Part shown: positions 1 to 7,117 of the stretch, piece after piece | Numbering within the stretch: position 1 is the first letter of the stretch | How the letters are laid out: each line of letters starts with the position of its first letter | Assembly (NCBI GenBank): GCA_964342745.1 | Contig: CAYFFW010000014.1 | Span: 1 to 35,889 of the forward strand | Origin: AEGEAN-183 sp964342745 | GTDB lineage: Bacteria; Pseudomonadota; Gammaproteobacteria; Magnimaribacterales; Magnimaribacteraceae | Direction: 5' to 3' | DNA length: 35,889 bases | The notes under the pieces: model-generated | Databases searched by the model: none | Told to the model about the DNA's origin: nothing | The model's input: the letters and a program-made list of their open reading frames with translations, nothing else | Made by a program: the position numbers and the translations under genes

Positions 1-11
1 CAAATTTAAAT

Positions 12-32
12 GGGGTCTCAATTGCAGACCCC
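12..32. other. Short perfect inverted repeat (hairpin)
   Basis: GGGGTCT at 12-18 and AGACCCC at 26-32 can pair around a 7-base loop, and T11/A33 adds one more pair. The hairpin sits 14 bases before the first start codon. On the plus strand it is followed by A-rich sequence, not a T tract, so it is not a classical terminator in that direction. It could be the end of the transcript entering from the left or a leader structure of the nuclease gene. I cannot choose between these from the window alone. Confidence 0.45.
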
Positions 33-46
33 AAAATAAAGACATT

Positions 47-772
47 ATGGCTGCAAGACTTTTTAATCCAAACTCACAAGAACCCTTTACTCTAAGCAGA
101 TCTAGAGTGGATAATTTTCTTGAATGTCAAAGGTGTTTTTATTTAACTAATAGACTAGGGATAGCTAGACCTTCAACCTTTCCTTTTAATCTTAATAACG
201 CAGTTGATGAACTCTTAAAAAATGAATTTGATGGTTACAGAGAGAAACAAGAACCCCACCCTATCCAAGAAGAAAATAATTTAAATGCCATCCCTTATCA
301 ACATCCAGACTTAGAAGATTGGAGGGAATCTTTAAGAAAAGGCATTAAAAGATTTCATGAACCTACTAATCTGTTGTTGAGAGGTGGAGTGGATGATGTC
401 TGGATAAATAAAAAAACAAAGCAACTTATAGTTGTTGACTACAAAGCCACTTCAAAAAAAGGTGAAGTAAGCTTAGATGCTGATTGGCAAATAGGATACA
501 AAAGGCAAGTAGAATTTTATCAATGGCTATTCCGAGAAAATTTTGATGTATCTGATACAGCTTACTTTGTTTACTGCAATGGAATAAAAGACAAACCTGA
601 ATTTAATAATCAATTGGAGTTTAAAGTAAAGCTTATTCCTTATATAGGAGATGACTCATGGGTTGAGCCCACTTTAGTAGACATAAAATACTGCCTATTA
701 GCCGAAAATCCACCTGAAGCTTCTGATGATTGTTCCTATTGTAAATATGTAACAAAGACTCTTACTGTTTAG
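47..772 (+). CDS. PD-(D/E)XK nuclease superfamily protein, Cas4/AddB-like
   Basis: Predicted 241-residue nuclease of the PD-(D/E)XK fold. The core motifs are visible: GGVDD at 113-117 (metal-binding Asp), IVVDYK at 128-133 (the D/E-x-K strand) and Q154-x3-Y158, the QxxxY helix typical of RecB/Cas4/AddB nucleases. Two cysteine pairs, C27-x2-C30 and C229-x2-C232, lie at opposite ends of the protein, as in iron-sulfur nucleases where the cluster staples the termini together; that role is inferred. No CRISPR array, cas gene or helicase partner is in view, so a Cas4 function is not supported. A DNA repair or end-processing role is more likely but unproven. No clear ribosome-binding site precedes the ATG. 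The stop codon abuts the stop of convergent cysS with no intervening base. Confidence 0.75.
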   Translation: MAARLFNPNSQEPFTLSRSRVDNFLECQRCFYLTNRLGIARPSTFPFNLNNAVDELLKNEFDGYREKQEPHPIQEENNLNAIPYQHPDLEDWRESLRKGIKRFHEPTNLLLRGGVDDVWINKKTKQLIVVDYKATSKKGEVSLDADWQIGYKRQVEFYQWLFRENFDVSDTAYFVYCNGIKDKPEFNNQLEFKVKLIPYIGDDSWVEPTLVDIKYCLLAENPPEASDDCSYCKYVTKTLTV

Positions 773-2146
773 CTACTTTTTTCTCCAAAAAGTTTCTTCT
801 TTTGAGTCTTCTAAAATTACATTCTTTTCATATAAAGAGTCTCTTATTTTGTCGGCCTTAGCATAATCATTCCTCTCTCTAGCTTCCTCTCTTTCTTTTA
901 TTAACTTATTTATTTCAGACTCATCCATGTTAACTCCAGATCTCAAAAAAGACTGAGGGTCTTGTTGAAGTAAGCCTAAAGGCTCTGATAGTGATACTAG
1001 TTGTGCCGCTAACAAAGAAGCCTTGTCATCATTTCCATCCTCTTTATTTTTATTTATAGCCTTAGATAAGTCGAATAATACAGCCAATGCCTCAGGCACA
1101 TTGAAGTCATCATCCATAGCTCTAAGGAATTTCTTAGAGTATGAACTGTGTAAGCTTCTATCTTCAGCATTAAAATCAAGACCATTTATGGAGTTATATA
1201 GTCTATCCAAAGCAGCTTTTGATTCTTTTAGACCAGATTCGGAATAATTAATAGGACTTCTGTAGTGGCTTGATAATAGAAAATATCTCAGTATTTCAGG
1301 TGAGTGTGCCTTAAGAGCATCTCTTATAGTTATAAAGTTATCTAAAGATTTAGACATCTTTTCTTTATCTATCCTTAGGGGGCCGGTATGCATCCAATAA
1401 TTTGCAAATTTTTTACCCGTAGCTGCTTCAGATTGAGCAATCTCGTTTTCATGGTGAGGAAACTTCAAATCGGACCCACCAGCATGAATATCAAAATGTT
1501 CTCCTAAAGAGTCCATACTCATAGCTGAGCACTCAATATGCCATCCTGGCCTTCCGGGACCCCAAGGAGAATCCCAATTTAGACTCTCATTTGATTTCTT
1601 CCATAAGACAAAATCAGCTGAGTTCTTTTTGTCTTCGTCTACCTTAATTCTAACTCCTGTAAGAATCTCATCCATCTTTTGATTGGACAGTCTTCCATAG
1701 TTAGAAAAGGAGTCCACAGAGAAATAAACATCACCTCCTTCATGATAAGCATTGCCTGAATCAAGTAATATTTGAATAAGGTCTATAATTATTTGAATAT
1801 TACCTGTTGCTTTAGGTTCTTTATCGGGCGTGATCATGCCTAAGGCATTAAAGTCAGATGTCATTCTTTCAATATATCTTGAAGATAAGATAATTGGCTC
1901 TTCTTTATGTTCCTCAGCTCTCTTTAATATTTTGTCGTCAACATCAGTAATATTTCTTATGTAGTTGACCTTTATGTTCTTATACCTAAGATACCTAACA
2001 ATCATGTCAAAAGACAAAAAAGTCCTAGCATGACCAATGTGGCAGTCATCATATACAGTCATTCCACAAACGTAGATGCCCAGCTTTCCATTTTGAAGAG
2101 TTTTTAATTCTTCTTTTTTTCCTGAAAGGGAATTAAATATTTTCAT
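773..2146 (-). CDS. cysS: Cysteine--tRNA ligase
   Basis: Class I aminoacyl-tRNA synthetase that charges tRNA-Cys in the cytoplasm. At 457 residues it is close to the 461 of the E. coli enzyme. The HIGH signature is at 36-39 and KMSKS at 263-267. Zinc ligands that sense the cysteine thiol are present as C27, C206, H231 and E235, with the same spacing as in the E. coli protein. The C-terminal part carries the Arg/Glu-rich helical segment typical of the family. It is divergent from the cyclophilin gene, the standard gammaproteobacterial cysS/ppiB arrangement. Its 3' end touches the nuclease gene, so there is no room for a private terminator. Confidence 0.97.
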   Translation of the reverse strand: MKIFNSLSGKKEELKTLQNGKLGIYVCGMTVYDDCHIGHARTFLSFDMIVRYLRYKNIKVNYIRNITDVDDKILKRAEEHKEEPIILSSRYIERMTSDFNALGMITPDKEPKATGNIQIIIDLIQILLDSGNAYHEGGDVYFSVDSFSNYGRLSNQKMDEILTGVRIKVDEDKKNSADFVLWKKSNESLNWDSPWGPGRPGWHIECSAMSMDSLGEHFDIHAGGSDLKFPHHENEIAQSEAATGKKFANYWMHTGPLRIDKEKMSKSLDNFITIRDALKAHSPEILRYFLLSSHYRSPINYSESGLKESKAALDRLYNSINGLDFNAEDRSLHSSYSKKFLRAMDDDFNVPEALAVLFDLSKAINKNKEDGNDDKASLLAAQLVSLSEPLGLLQQDPQSFLRSGVNMDESEINKLIKEREEARERNDYAKADKIRDSLYEKNVILEDSKEETFWRKK

Positions 2147-2199
2147 CTTTTTTTACGTTAATTCAATTAATAAAATGGATGCTAGCCTTTAAAGTTCGT

Positions 2200-2205
2200 A
2201 TTATA
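2200..2205 (-). promoter_or_regulatory. Possible -10 element for cysS
   Basis: The minus strand reads TATAAT here, about 54 bases upstream of the cysS start, in the 88-bp divergent gap. No convincing -35 hexamer lies at 16-18 bp, so this is a weak call. The plus strand has an overlapping TATTAT (2199-2204) that could serve the cyclophilin gene. Confidence 0.3.
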
Positions 2206-2234
2206 TCGCTCCATATTAATCAATTTAGAAGAAA

Positions 2235-2831
2235 ATGAAGAAACTGCAACCAGCTTTAATTTTTGGACTAATAGCCATTTCTTTAGGTTTGTTTTGGTTC
2301 TTTAATTTAACAGATAAAGAGAAGGAGATAAAAGTGATAACTTTTGAAACAACAATGGGTCCTATAGTAATAGAATTATTTGAAGAGGATGCCCCTATTA
2401 CAACTAAGAATTTTTTAGAATATGCAAACAGTGGTTTTTATGATGGAACTCTTTTCCATAGAGTCATTCCAGGCTTTGTAATTCAAGGAGGGGGGTTAGA
2501 AACTGGAATGAAAGATAAGGCTACAAATGACCCTATTGAGAATGAAGCTAATAATGGTCAAAAGAATCTTAAATGGAGTCTTTCAATGGCACGTACTAGT
2601 GATCCGCATTCTGCCAGCTCACAATTTTTTATTAACCTAGAAAATAACCCAAGTCTTGACCATACTTCAGAGACTCCTCAAGGTTGGGGTTATGCTGTCT
2701 TTGGCACAGTGATTGATGGATTTGATACAGTTGAAGCAATAGCTTCTTCAAATACAGGTAGCGCAGGTCACCACCAAGATGTTCCTCTTGAAGAAATATC
2801 CATAAAAAGGACTAAAGTAACCAAAGAGTAA
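2235..2831 (+). CDS. ppiB: Peptidyl-prolyl cis-trans isomerase, cyclophilin type, membrane-anchored
   Basis: Cyclophilin that isomerises X-Pro bonds. The catalytic core is clear: FHRVIPGFVIQGG (74-86) with R76, F81 and Q84, then the Q130-F131-F132 segment and GWGYAVFG (150-157). Before the domain lies an N-terminal hydrophobic segment at about 7-24 with two lysines ahead of it and no obvious AxA cleavage site. I therefore infer an uncleaved anchor that places the isomerase in the periplasm. The E. coli homologue at this locus, PpiB, is cytosolic and lacks such a segment. The gene is followed by lpxH after only 6 bp, so the two are probably cotranscribed. A purine-rich AGAAG lies just before the ATG. 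Confidence 0.92.
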   Translation: MKKLQPALIFGLIAISLGLFWFFNLTDKEKEIKVITFETTMGPIVIELFEEDAPITTKNFLEYANSGFYDGTLFHRVIPGFVIQGGGLETGMKDKATNDPIENEANNGQKNLKWSLSMARTSDPHSASSQFFINLENNPSLDHTSETPQGWGYAVFGTVIDGFDTVEAIASSNTGSAGHHQDVPLEEISIKRTKVTKE

Positions 2832-2837
2832 AATTAT

Positions 2838-3563
2838 ATGGCTTACTGCTTCATATCTGACCTTCACCTTCAAGAGGAAAAACCTCAAGTCACAGAGGCT
2901 TTTATGTCTTTTCTAGATACAACTGCAAATGAAGCTGAACGTCTATACATTCTTGGTGACCTCTTTGAAGTTTGGATTGGAGATGATCTAAAGAGTGAAC
3001 TTTCTCTCATAATAAAAGAAAAGTTGTCTTTACTTAAAAATACTTCTACTTCAGTTTTTGCTATGCATGGAAATAGAGATTTCCTAATTGGAGAGAAATT
3101 CTGTGAAGAAACAGGAGTCACATTACTTGATGATCCTTATAAATTAGACCTTTTTGGGAGATCTTCCTTGTTAATGCATGGAGATTTACTCTGCACCGAA
3201 GATGTTGATTACCAAGAGTTTAGAAATACCAGTCGTAATCCACAATGGAGAAAAGAATTCCTTGATAAGCCCATTGAGGAAAGAGAAAAAATCGCTGAGG
3301 AGCTAAGATCTTCAAGCAAAGAAGCCACCAGACAAAAAAAAGAAGGTATTATGGATGTCTCTCCTAAAACCGTTAAAGAGATCATGACCTCCAATAATGT
3401 AGAACTTCTAATTCACGGTCATACTCATCGACCTAAAATCCACTCACTTGAAATTAATAGGAGCCCAGCACAAAGAATTGTTTTGGGAGATTGGGATAAA
3501 TTAGCTTGGTATATCTGGATGGATAATGAATCTTGTGAACTTAGAGAGTTTCCTATTGTTTAA
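2838..3563 (+). CDS. lpxH: UDP-2,3-diacylglucosamine diphosphatase
   Basis: Calcineurin-like metallophosphoesterase of lipid A synthesis. It hydrolyses UDP-2,3-diacylglucosamine to lipid X and UMP at the inner face of the cytoplasmic membrane. Metal-binding residues fall at the same numbers as in the E. coli enzyme: D8, H10, D41, N79 (GNRD), H114 and the HGHTH block with H195 and H197. Length (241) is the usual one. Its position directly after the cyclophilin gene matches the E. coli ppiB-lpxH order. Presence of this gene implies a lipopolysaccharide-bearing outer membrane. The last 11 bp overlap the end of the convergent gene at 3553-4176. Confidence 0.96.
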   Translation: MAYCFISDLHLQEEKPQVTEAFMSFLDTTANEAERLYILGDLFEVWIGDDLKSELSLIIKEKLSLLKNTSTSVFAMHGNRDFLIGEKFCEETGVTLLDDPYKLDLFGRSSLLMHGDLLCTEDVDYQEFRNTSRNPQWRKEFLDKPIEEREKIAEELRSSSKEATRQKKEGIMDVSPKTVKEIMTSNNVELLIHGHTHRPKIHSLEINRSPAQRIVLGDWDKLAWYIWMDNESCELREFPIV

Positions 3564-4176
3564 TTCTATTCTGTAGAAATAATCCTAAGATAATCAGAAT
3601 CAAAGCTAATAAAAATCTTGGGTCACTAAGGTAAATAACTGTTTCAACAGGATAAGCTATGGTTTTCTCCAGCGCGGCCACTTTAAAGTCGTGTTTACTT
3701 AGCATATTAGGATGCGTTACAACTTCCATAAAAGCCCTTCTGCTCTTATATCTCATTAAGGCAGCTTGATCCCATATTTCCGCTCCCTCTATCCCCACTA
3801 AATCCATTGAAGGGTGAATCGCATAACCTGCAAAAACTGGATGACAAGCTCTTTTAAGAAGTTGCGAATACATATGTTCCATATATCGATCAAGTAAACT
3901 TTCTGCTGATTCTCCTGGTTCTGCACCCTCAACATCCTCTGGGTTTTCATCCATATCAACATTATTAACCATAAGAAATTGCCTACCAGTGTCTTCTTCC
4001 ATAAATCTCTTAATTAAACTAATCTGTGAACTTGAATCAACAGAGTTAGCAGAAGCATTTTCTTCTAACCTTTCTAGGAAAAACTCAATTTCTTCCTTAT
4101 CTAGTCTTCCTCCAATATCTGTATACCAAAGAAAAAACCCTGCATAAATAACTAAAAGGCTTACCCAAATCTTCAT
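3553..4176 (-). CDS. Uncharacterised membrane protein with two terminal transmembrane segments
   Basis: A 207-residue protein I cannot assign to a named function. A hydrophobic segment lies at about 2-18 and a second at about 187-203, with an acidic, presumably extracytoplasmic domain between them (residues 20-185). The block at about 135-178 (WDQAALMRYKSRRAFMEV, then KVAALEKTIAYP) resembles the C-terminal half of small dimeric alpha/beta-barrel proteins of the DUF1330 type. This is recognition by eye, not a search result. If correct, such a domain held between two membrane anchors is unusual. The gene faces lpxH and overlaps its end by 11 bp. Upstream it shares a 110-bp divergent gap with umuD, including the LexA box, but the box is 72 bp from its start. 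Confidence 0.7.
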   Translation of the reverse strand: MKIWVSLLVIYAGFFLWYTDIGGRLDKEEIEFFLERLEENASANSVDSSSQISLIKRFMEEDTGRQFLMVNNVDMDENPEDVEGAEPGESAESLLDRYMEHMYSQLLKRACHPVFAGYAIHPSMDLVGIEGAEIWDQAALMRYKSRRAFMEVVTHPNMLSKHDFKVAALEKTIAYPVETVIYLSDPRFLLALILIILGLFLQNRIKQ

Positions 4177-4248
4177 ACTCTATATCCCTACATATATGTT
4201 ACTGGAATCTACTTAAGTTAAAAGCTTTACAAAATGAATCATTAAATA

Positions 4249-4268
4249 TACTGTATATATATACAGTA
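4249..4268. promoter_or_regulatory. LexA (SOS) operator upstream of umuDC
   Basis: TACTGTATATATATACAGTA is a perfect 20-bp palindrome and is identical to the E. coli SOS-box consensus (CTG-N10-CAG core at 4251-4266). It ends 18 bp before the umuD start. A TTTACA hexamer at 4226-4231 and TATACT at 4247-4252 (spacer 15) or TATTAT at 4267-4272 are possible promoter elements that the operator would cover or abut. Tight LexA repression of umuDC until DNA damage is the straightforward inference. Confidence 0.95.
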
Positions 4269-4286
4269 TTATTTTAACTAATCCTT

Positions 4287-4715
4287 ATGTCTATAAAATA
4301 TCTGGGTAATGCCTCAGAGGGAAACTTTCCTCTCATAAAAATCCCATACTTCTTAGAAAGAGTACCTGCTGGATGGCCAAGTCCAGCTGACGATTATGTT
4401 GAACGCCCTATTGACTTGAATGAACATTTAATTAAAAACCCAGCAGCAACGCATTTTGTACGTGTCAGTGGGGATTCCATGGTAAATGCATACATTGGTG
4501 ATGGTGCAATACTGATAGTTGATAAAAGTATCGAAGCTAGGCACAAAAGTATTGTGATCGCTGATATCGACGGATCCTATACATGCAAAAGACTCTTAAC
4601 TAAGCCAAGAATCTGTCTCGCTTCAGAAAATAATAAGTACGGTAAAATATTTATAAAAGAAGATGAGAAGCTTGAAATCTATGGCGTAGTAATTGCTGCA
4701 ATAAATATTTACTAA
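4287..4715 (+). CDS. umuD: DNA polymerase V accessory subunit, LexA-type self-cleaving protein
   Basis: UmuD-family protein of 142 residues that, after RecA-stimulated self-cleavage, forms the UmuD'2 part of DNA polymerase V. The cleavage site is A28-G29, and the Ser/Lys dyad is S64 in SGDSM and K101 in TCKRL. All three are offset by four from the E. coli positions (24/25, 60, 97). The protein lacks a helix-turn-helix, which separates it from LexA. It lies directly behind a perfect LexA box and is followed by umuC after three bases, so it forms an SOS-induced two-gene operon. Confidence 0.96.
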   Translation: MSIKYLGNASEGNFPLIKIPYFLERVPAGWPSPADDYVERPIDLNEHLIKNPAATHFVRVSGDSMVNAYIGDGAILIVDKSIEARHKSIVIADIDGSYTCKRLLTKPRICLASENNKYGKIFIKEDEKLEIYGVVIAAINIY

Positions 4716-4718
4716 GCA

Positions 4719-5984
4719 ATGACTTACGCCCTGGTTGACTGCAATAGCTTTTATGCATCTTGCGAAAGGGTATTTAGACCTGATTTAAAGAACAAACCAA
4801 TTGTTGTTCTATCAAATAATGATGGCTGTGTAGTAGCACTTTCTAAAGAAGCAAAGAACATTGGAGTAAAGATGTGTGAACCCTGGTTTAAGATAAAAAA
4901 CTCCTTTACCAATAAAGGGGGAGTGGCATTTTCTTCAAATTATGAACTCTATGCAGATATCTCAAGTAGAGTCATGCAAACTTTAGAGTACTCTGCTCCT
5001 AAAATAGAAATATATAGCATAGATGAAGCTTTTCTAGATCTTAGCGGTATTGATCAATGCACTAATCTAGAAAGGTTTGGTTATGAGTGCCAAGAAAAGG
5101 TTAAACAATGGACGGGTATGCCAGTTCGGGTAGGCATAGGTCCAACAAAGACTTTAGCTAAAGCAGCAAGTTATGGTGCAAAGAAATATATAGGCACAGG
5201 CGGTGTTGTTGATCTATCAGAGAGAAAAAGACAAAGAAAATTGATGTCTATAATGCCTATAGAAGAAATATGGGGTGTAGGAAGTAAGTTAAAAAAACAT
5301 CTCAACAAAATGGGTATTACAACGGCTTTAGAGCTAGCAGATACTGACACGAAGTTAATAAGGAGAAGGTTCAGTATCATTCTGGAAAGAACGGTAATGG
5401 AGTTAAGAGGATATCCCTGTATTGGCTTGAAGGAACGTCCAGCAACAAAAAAGGAAATTGTAGTTAGTAGAACTTTTGGCCGGAAGGTAACAACCCTAGA
5501 ATCAATTAACGAAGCAGTGAGCGACTATGCAGCTAGAGCGGCAGAAAAACTAAGGCGTGAAAATCAATATTGTAGAGTTGTCTCTGTTTTTGCTAGAACC
5601 AACCCTTTTAGATTACAAGATCAGCAGTACAGCAATATCTTAAGCTGCACGCTTAATTTACCTACAAATGATACACGGGATATTCTGCATGCCACCAAGA
5701 TACTTTCAAAAAGAGTCTACAAAAAGGGGTACAACTTTATAAAAGCTGGGGTAATGCTAAGTGATTTCTACGACAAAGGTGTATACCAATCTGATTTCTT
5801 TGTACCTGACTCTAAGAGACCAAGAAGTGAAAAATTGATGAGGACAATAGATAAAGTTAATGCTAGTGGTGAAAATAAAATAACCTTTGCATCTCAGGGA
5901 ATAAGAAAACCTTGGTCAATGCAAAGACATTTTCAATCACCAAAGTACACTACAAACTGGGACGAGTTATTAGTTGTGAAATGA
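4719..5984 (+). CDS. umuC: DNA polymerase V catalytic subunit (Y-family translesion polymerase)
   Basis: Error-prone polymerase that copies damaged DNA together with UmuD' and RecA. The 421-residue length equals the usual UmuC size of about 420. Catalytic carboxylates are D7 (in ALVDCNSFYASCE) and D102-E103 (in YSIDEAFLDLSG). The two-helix-hairpin region around MPIEEIWGVGSKL and the UmuC-specific C-terminal region are intact. The second position of the operon and the 3-base spacing to umuD imply translational coupling. Its stop lies 1 bp from the stop of convergent miaE. Confidence 0.96.
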   Translation: MTYALVDCNSFYASCERVFRPDLKNKPIVVLSNNDGCVVALSKEAKNIGVKMCEPWFKIKNSFTNKGGVAFSSNYELYADISSRVMQTLEYSAPKIEIYSIDEAFLDLSGIDQCTNLERFGYECQEKVKQWTGMPVRVGIGPTKTLAKAASYGAKKYIGTGGVVDLSERKRQRKLMSIMPIEEIWGVGSKLKKHLNKMGITTALELADTDTKLIRRRFSIILERTVMELRGYPCIGLKERPATKKEIVVSRTFGRKVTTLESINEAVSDYAARAAEKLRRENQYCRVVSVFARTNPFRLQDQQYSNILSCTLNLPTNDTRDILHATKILSKRVYKKGYNFIKAGVMLSDFYDKGVYQSDFFVPDSKRPRSEKLMRTIDKVNASGENKITFASQGIRKPWSMQRHFQSPKYTTNWDELLVVK

Positions 5985-5985
5985 A

Positions 5986-6573
5986 TTAAGATCCACTGTG
6001 GAATCTAAAAACAGGGTCTGGGGTGTTAATGAGATCCGATTCTAGTTCTGCGAGTGGTTTTAATCTTTTAATAAAGCTTTGTTCAAATAAATCTTGGTAT
6101 AAATTTAAGTAAAGGGAACAGTGCCTTGATTCAGCTACACATAACTTAGAATAAAAAGAGGAAAGTGATTTCTCTAAATGAACGGCTAAACAACTAAACC
6201 TCTCACATGACCTTGCTTCTATCAGAGCACAAACAAGCAAGGTATCTTTTAACTTACTTGGTTCAGTGCTGGATATCTTTCCATGTAAGCTGGTGGCATA
6301 ACGACCTGATTTAATGTTTCTATAAGGAATATTTCGTTTTTCTAGCAATCGTGAAACTTTTTCAAAATGCATAAGCTCCTCTCTAGCTAGGGGCGAAAGG
6401 TAAAAGGATAATTTTTTTTCTGGATATCTGTGTATTAAAGACAAAGCTGTACTAGCAGCTTTCTTCTCACAATGTGCGTGGTCTAATAATAAGATATCTA
6501 AAGATTCTAAAGCACGATCTATCCAAGACTTGGGGGTTTTGGTAAGAAGAATATCTTCCCAGGACTTAGTCAC
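5986..6573 (-). CDS. miaE: tRNA-(2-methylthio-N6-isopentenyladenosine37) hydroxylase
   Basis: MiaE-type di-iron monooxygenase (195 residues) that hydroxylates the isopentenyl side chain of ms2i6A at tRNA position 37. Probable iron ligands are E36, E66-x2-H69, E119 and E148-x2-H151, the ferritin-like pattern of two E...ExxH repeats. The start codon is GTG, preceded by a good AGAAGAG ribosome-binding site. It overlaps the last 8 bp of the upstream DUF1289 gene, so the two are likely coupled. The substrate-forming genes miaA and miaB are not in the window. Confidence 0.9.
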   Translation of the reverse strand: MTKSWEDILLTKTPKSWIDRALESLDILLLDHAHCEKKAASTALSLIHRYPEKKLSFYLSPLAREELMHFEKVSRLLEKRNIPYRNIKSGRYATSLHGKISSTEPSKLKDTLLVCALIEARSCERFSCLAVHLEKSLSSFYSKLCVAESRHCSLYLNLYQDLFEQSFIKRLKPLAELESDLINTPDPVFRFHSGS

Positions 6574-7021
6574 GATAATTCTCTTCTAAAGCGAAATATC
6601 TTTGAAAATGAGCTTCAGAGAGAGTGAATAGTTCATCTTCAATTAATTTCTTTATTTCAGTTAATTTTAAATTTTGACCAAAAAGTGGTTTCAAACCAAA
6701 CTCACTTAAATCTGTAATTGATTGACTGGCTTGTTTAATCAAGTCAAAAACCCAACAATAAGGATCAACCTTGTCATAATAAGATATCTTTAGAGAATCT
6801 AGTTTTGACTTAAGCAAGATTTCATCCTCAATTAAAATCTTTGATTTCATAATTAAAACTTTTAGGGATTCTAAGCGATTCCAGACGGTTTCTTTCTGAT
6901 TATCTGTATAACCGTTCCATTCAATAACTTCATGATGAAACCTTTTACACCCTCTACATACACTATCACCAAAAACCGTAGAGCAGACGCCAACACAAGG
7001 AGTTTTGACCTTTCTATCCAT
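6566..7021 (-). CDS. DUF1289 domain protein with C-terminal extension
   Basis: The N-terminal 40 residues are a DUF1289 module: the cysteines C9, C13, C22 and C25, followed by an acidic/aromatic stretch ending EWNGY, suggest a small metal-binding knuckle. Residues from about 55 to 151 form a mostly helical, charged extension that I do not recognise. The function of the family is unknown. The gene overlaps miaE by 8 bp downstream, which hints at a link with tRNA modification or only at shared transcription. It starts with ATG and is divergent from acnB across 96 bp. Confidence 0.85.
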   Translation of the reverse strand: MDRKVKTPCVGVCSTVFGDSVCRGCKRFHHEVIEWNGYTDNQKETVWNRLESLKVLIMKSKILIEDEILLKSKLDSLKISYYDKVDPYCWVFDLIKQASQSITDLSEFGLKPLFGQNLKLTEIKKLIEDELFTLSEAHFQRYFALEENYRD

Positions 7022-7117
7022 ATACTCACATAATATCTAGAACTCTTTTGAACGCAACTTCTTATCTGCTTTCTATGATAAAATGCGGTCCCACCAAACA
7101 CCCGGTATAGGCTTTCT

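Noticed and set aside
47..772. Cas4 as part of a CRISPR system
   Set aside because: No repeats, spacers or other cas genes are in the window; only the nuclease fold and cysteines are shared with Cas4.
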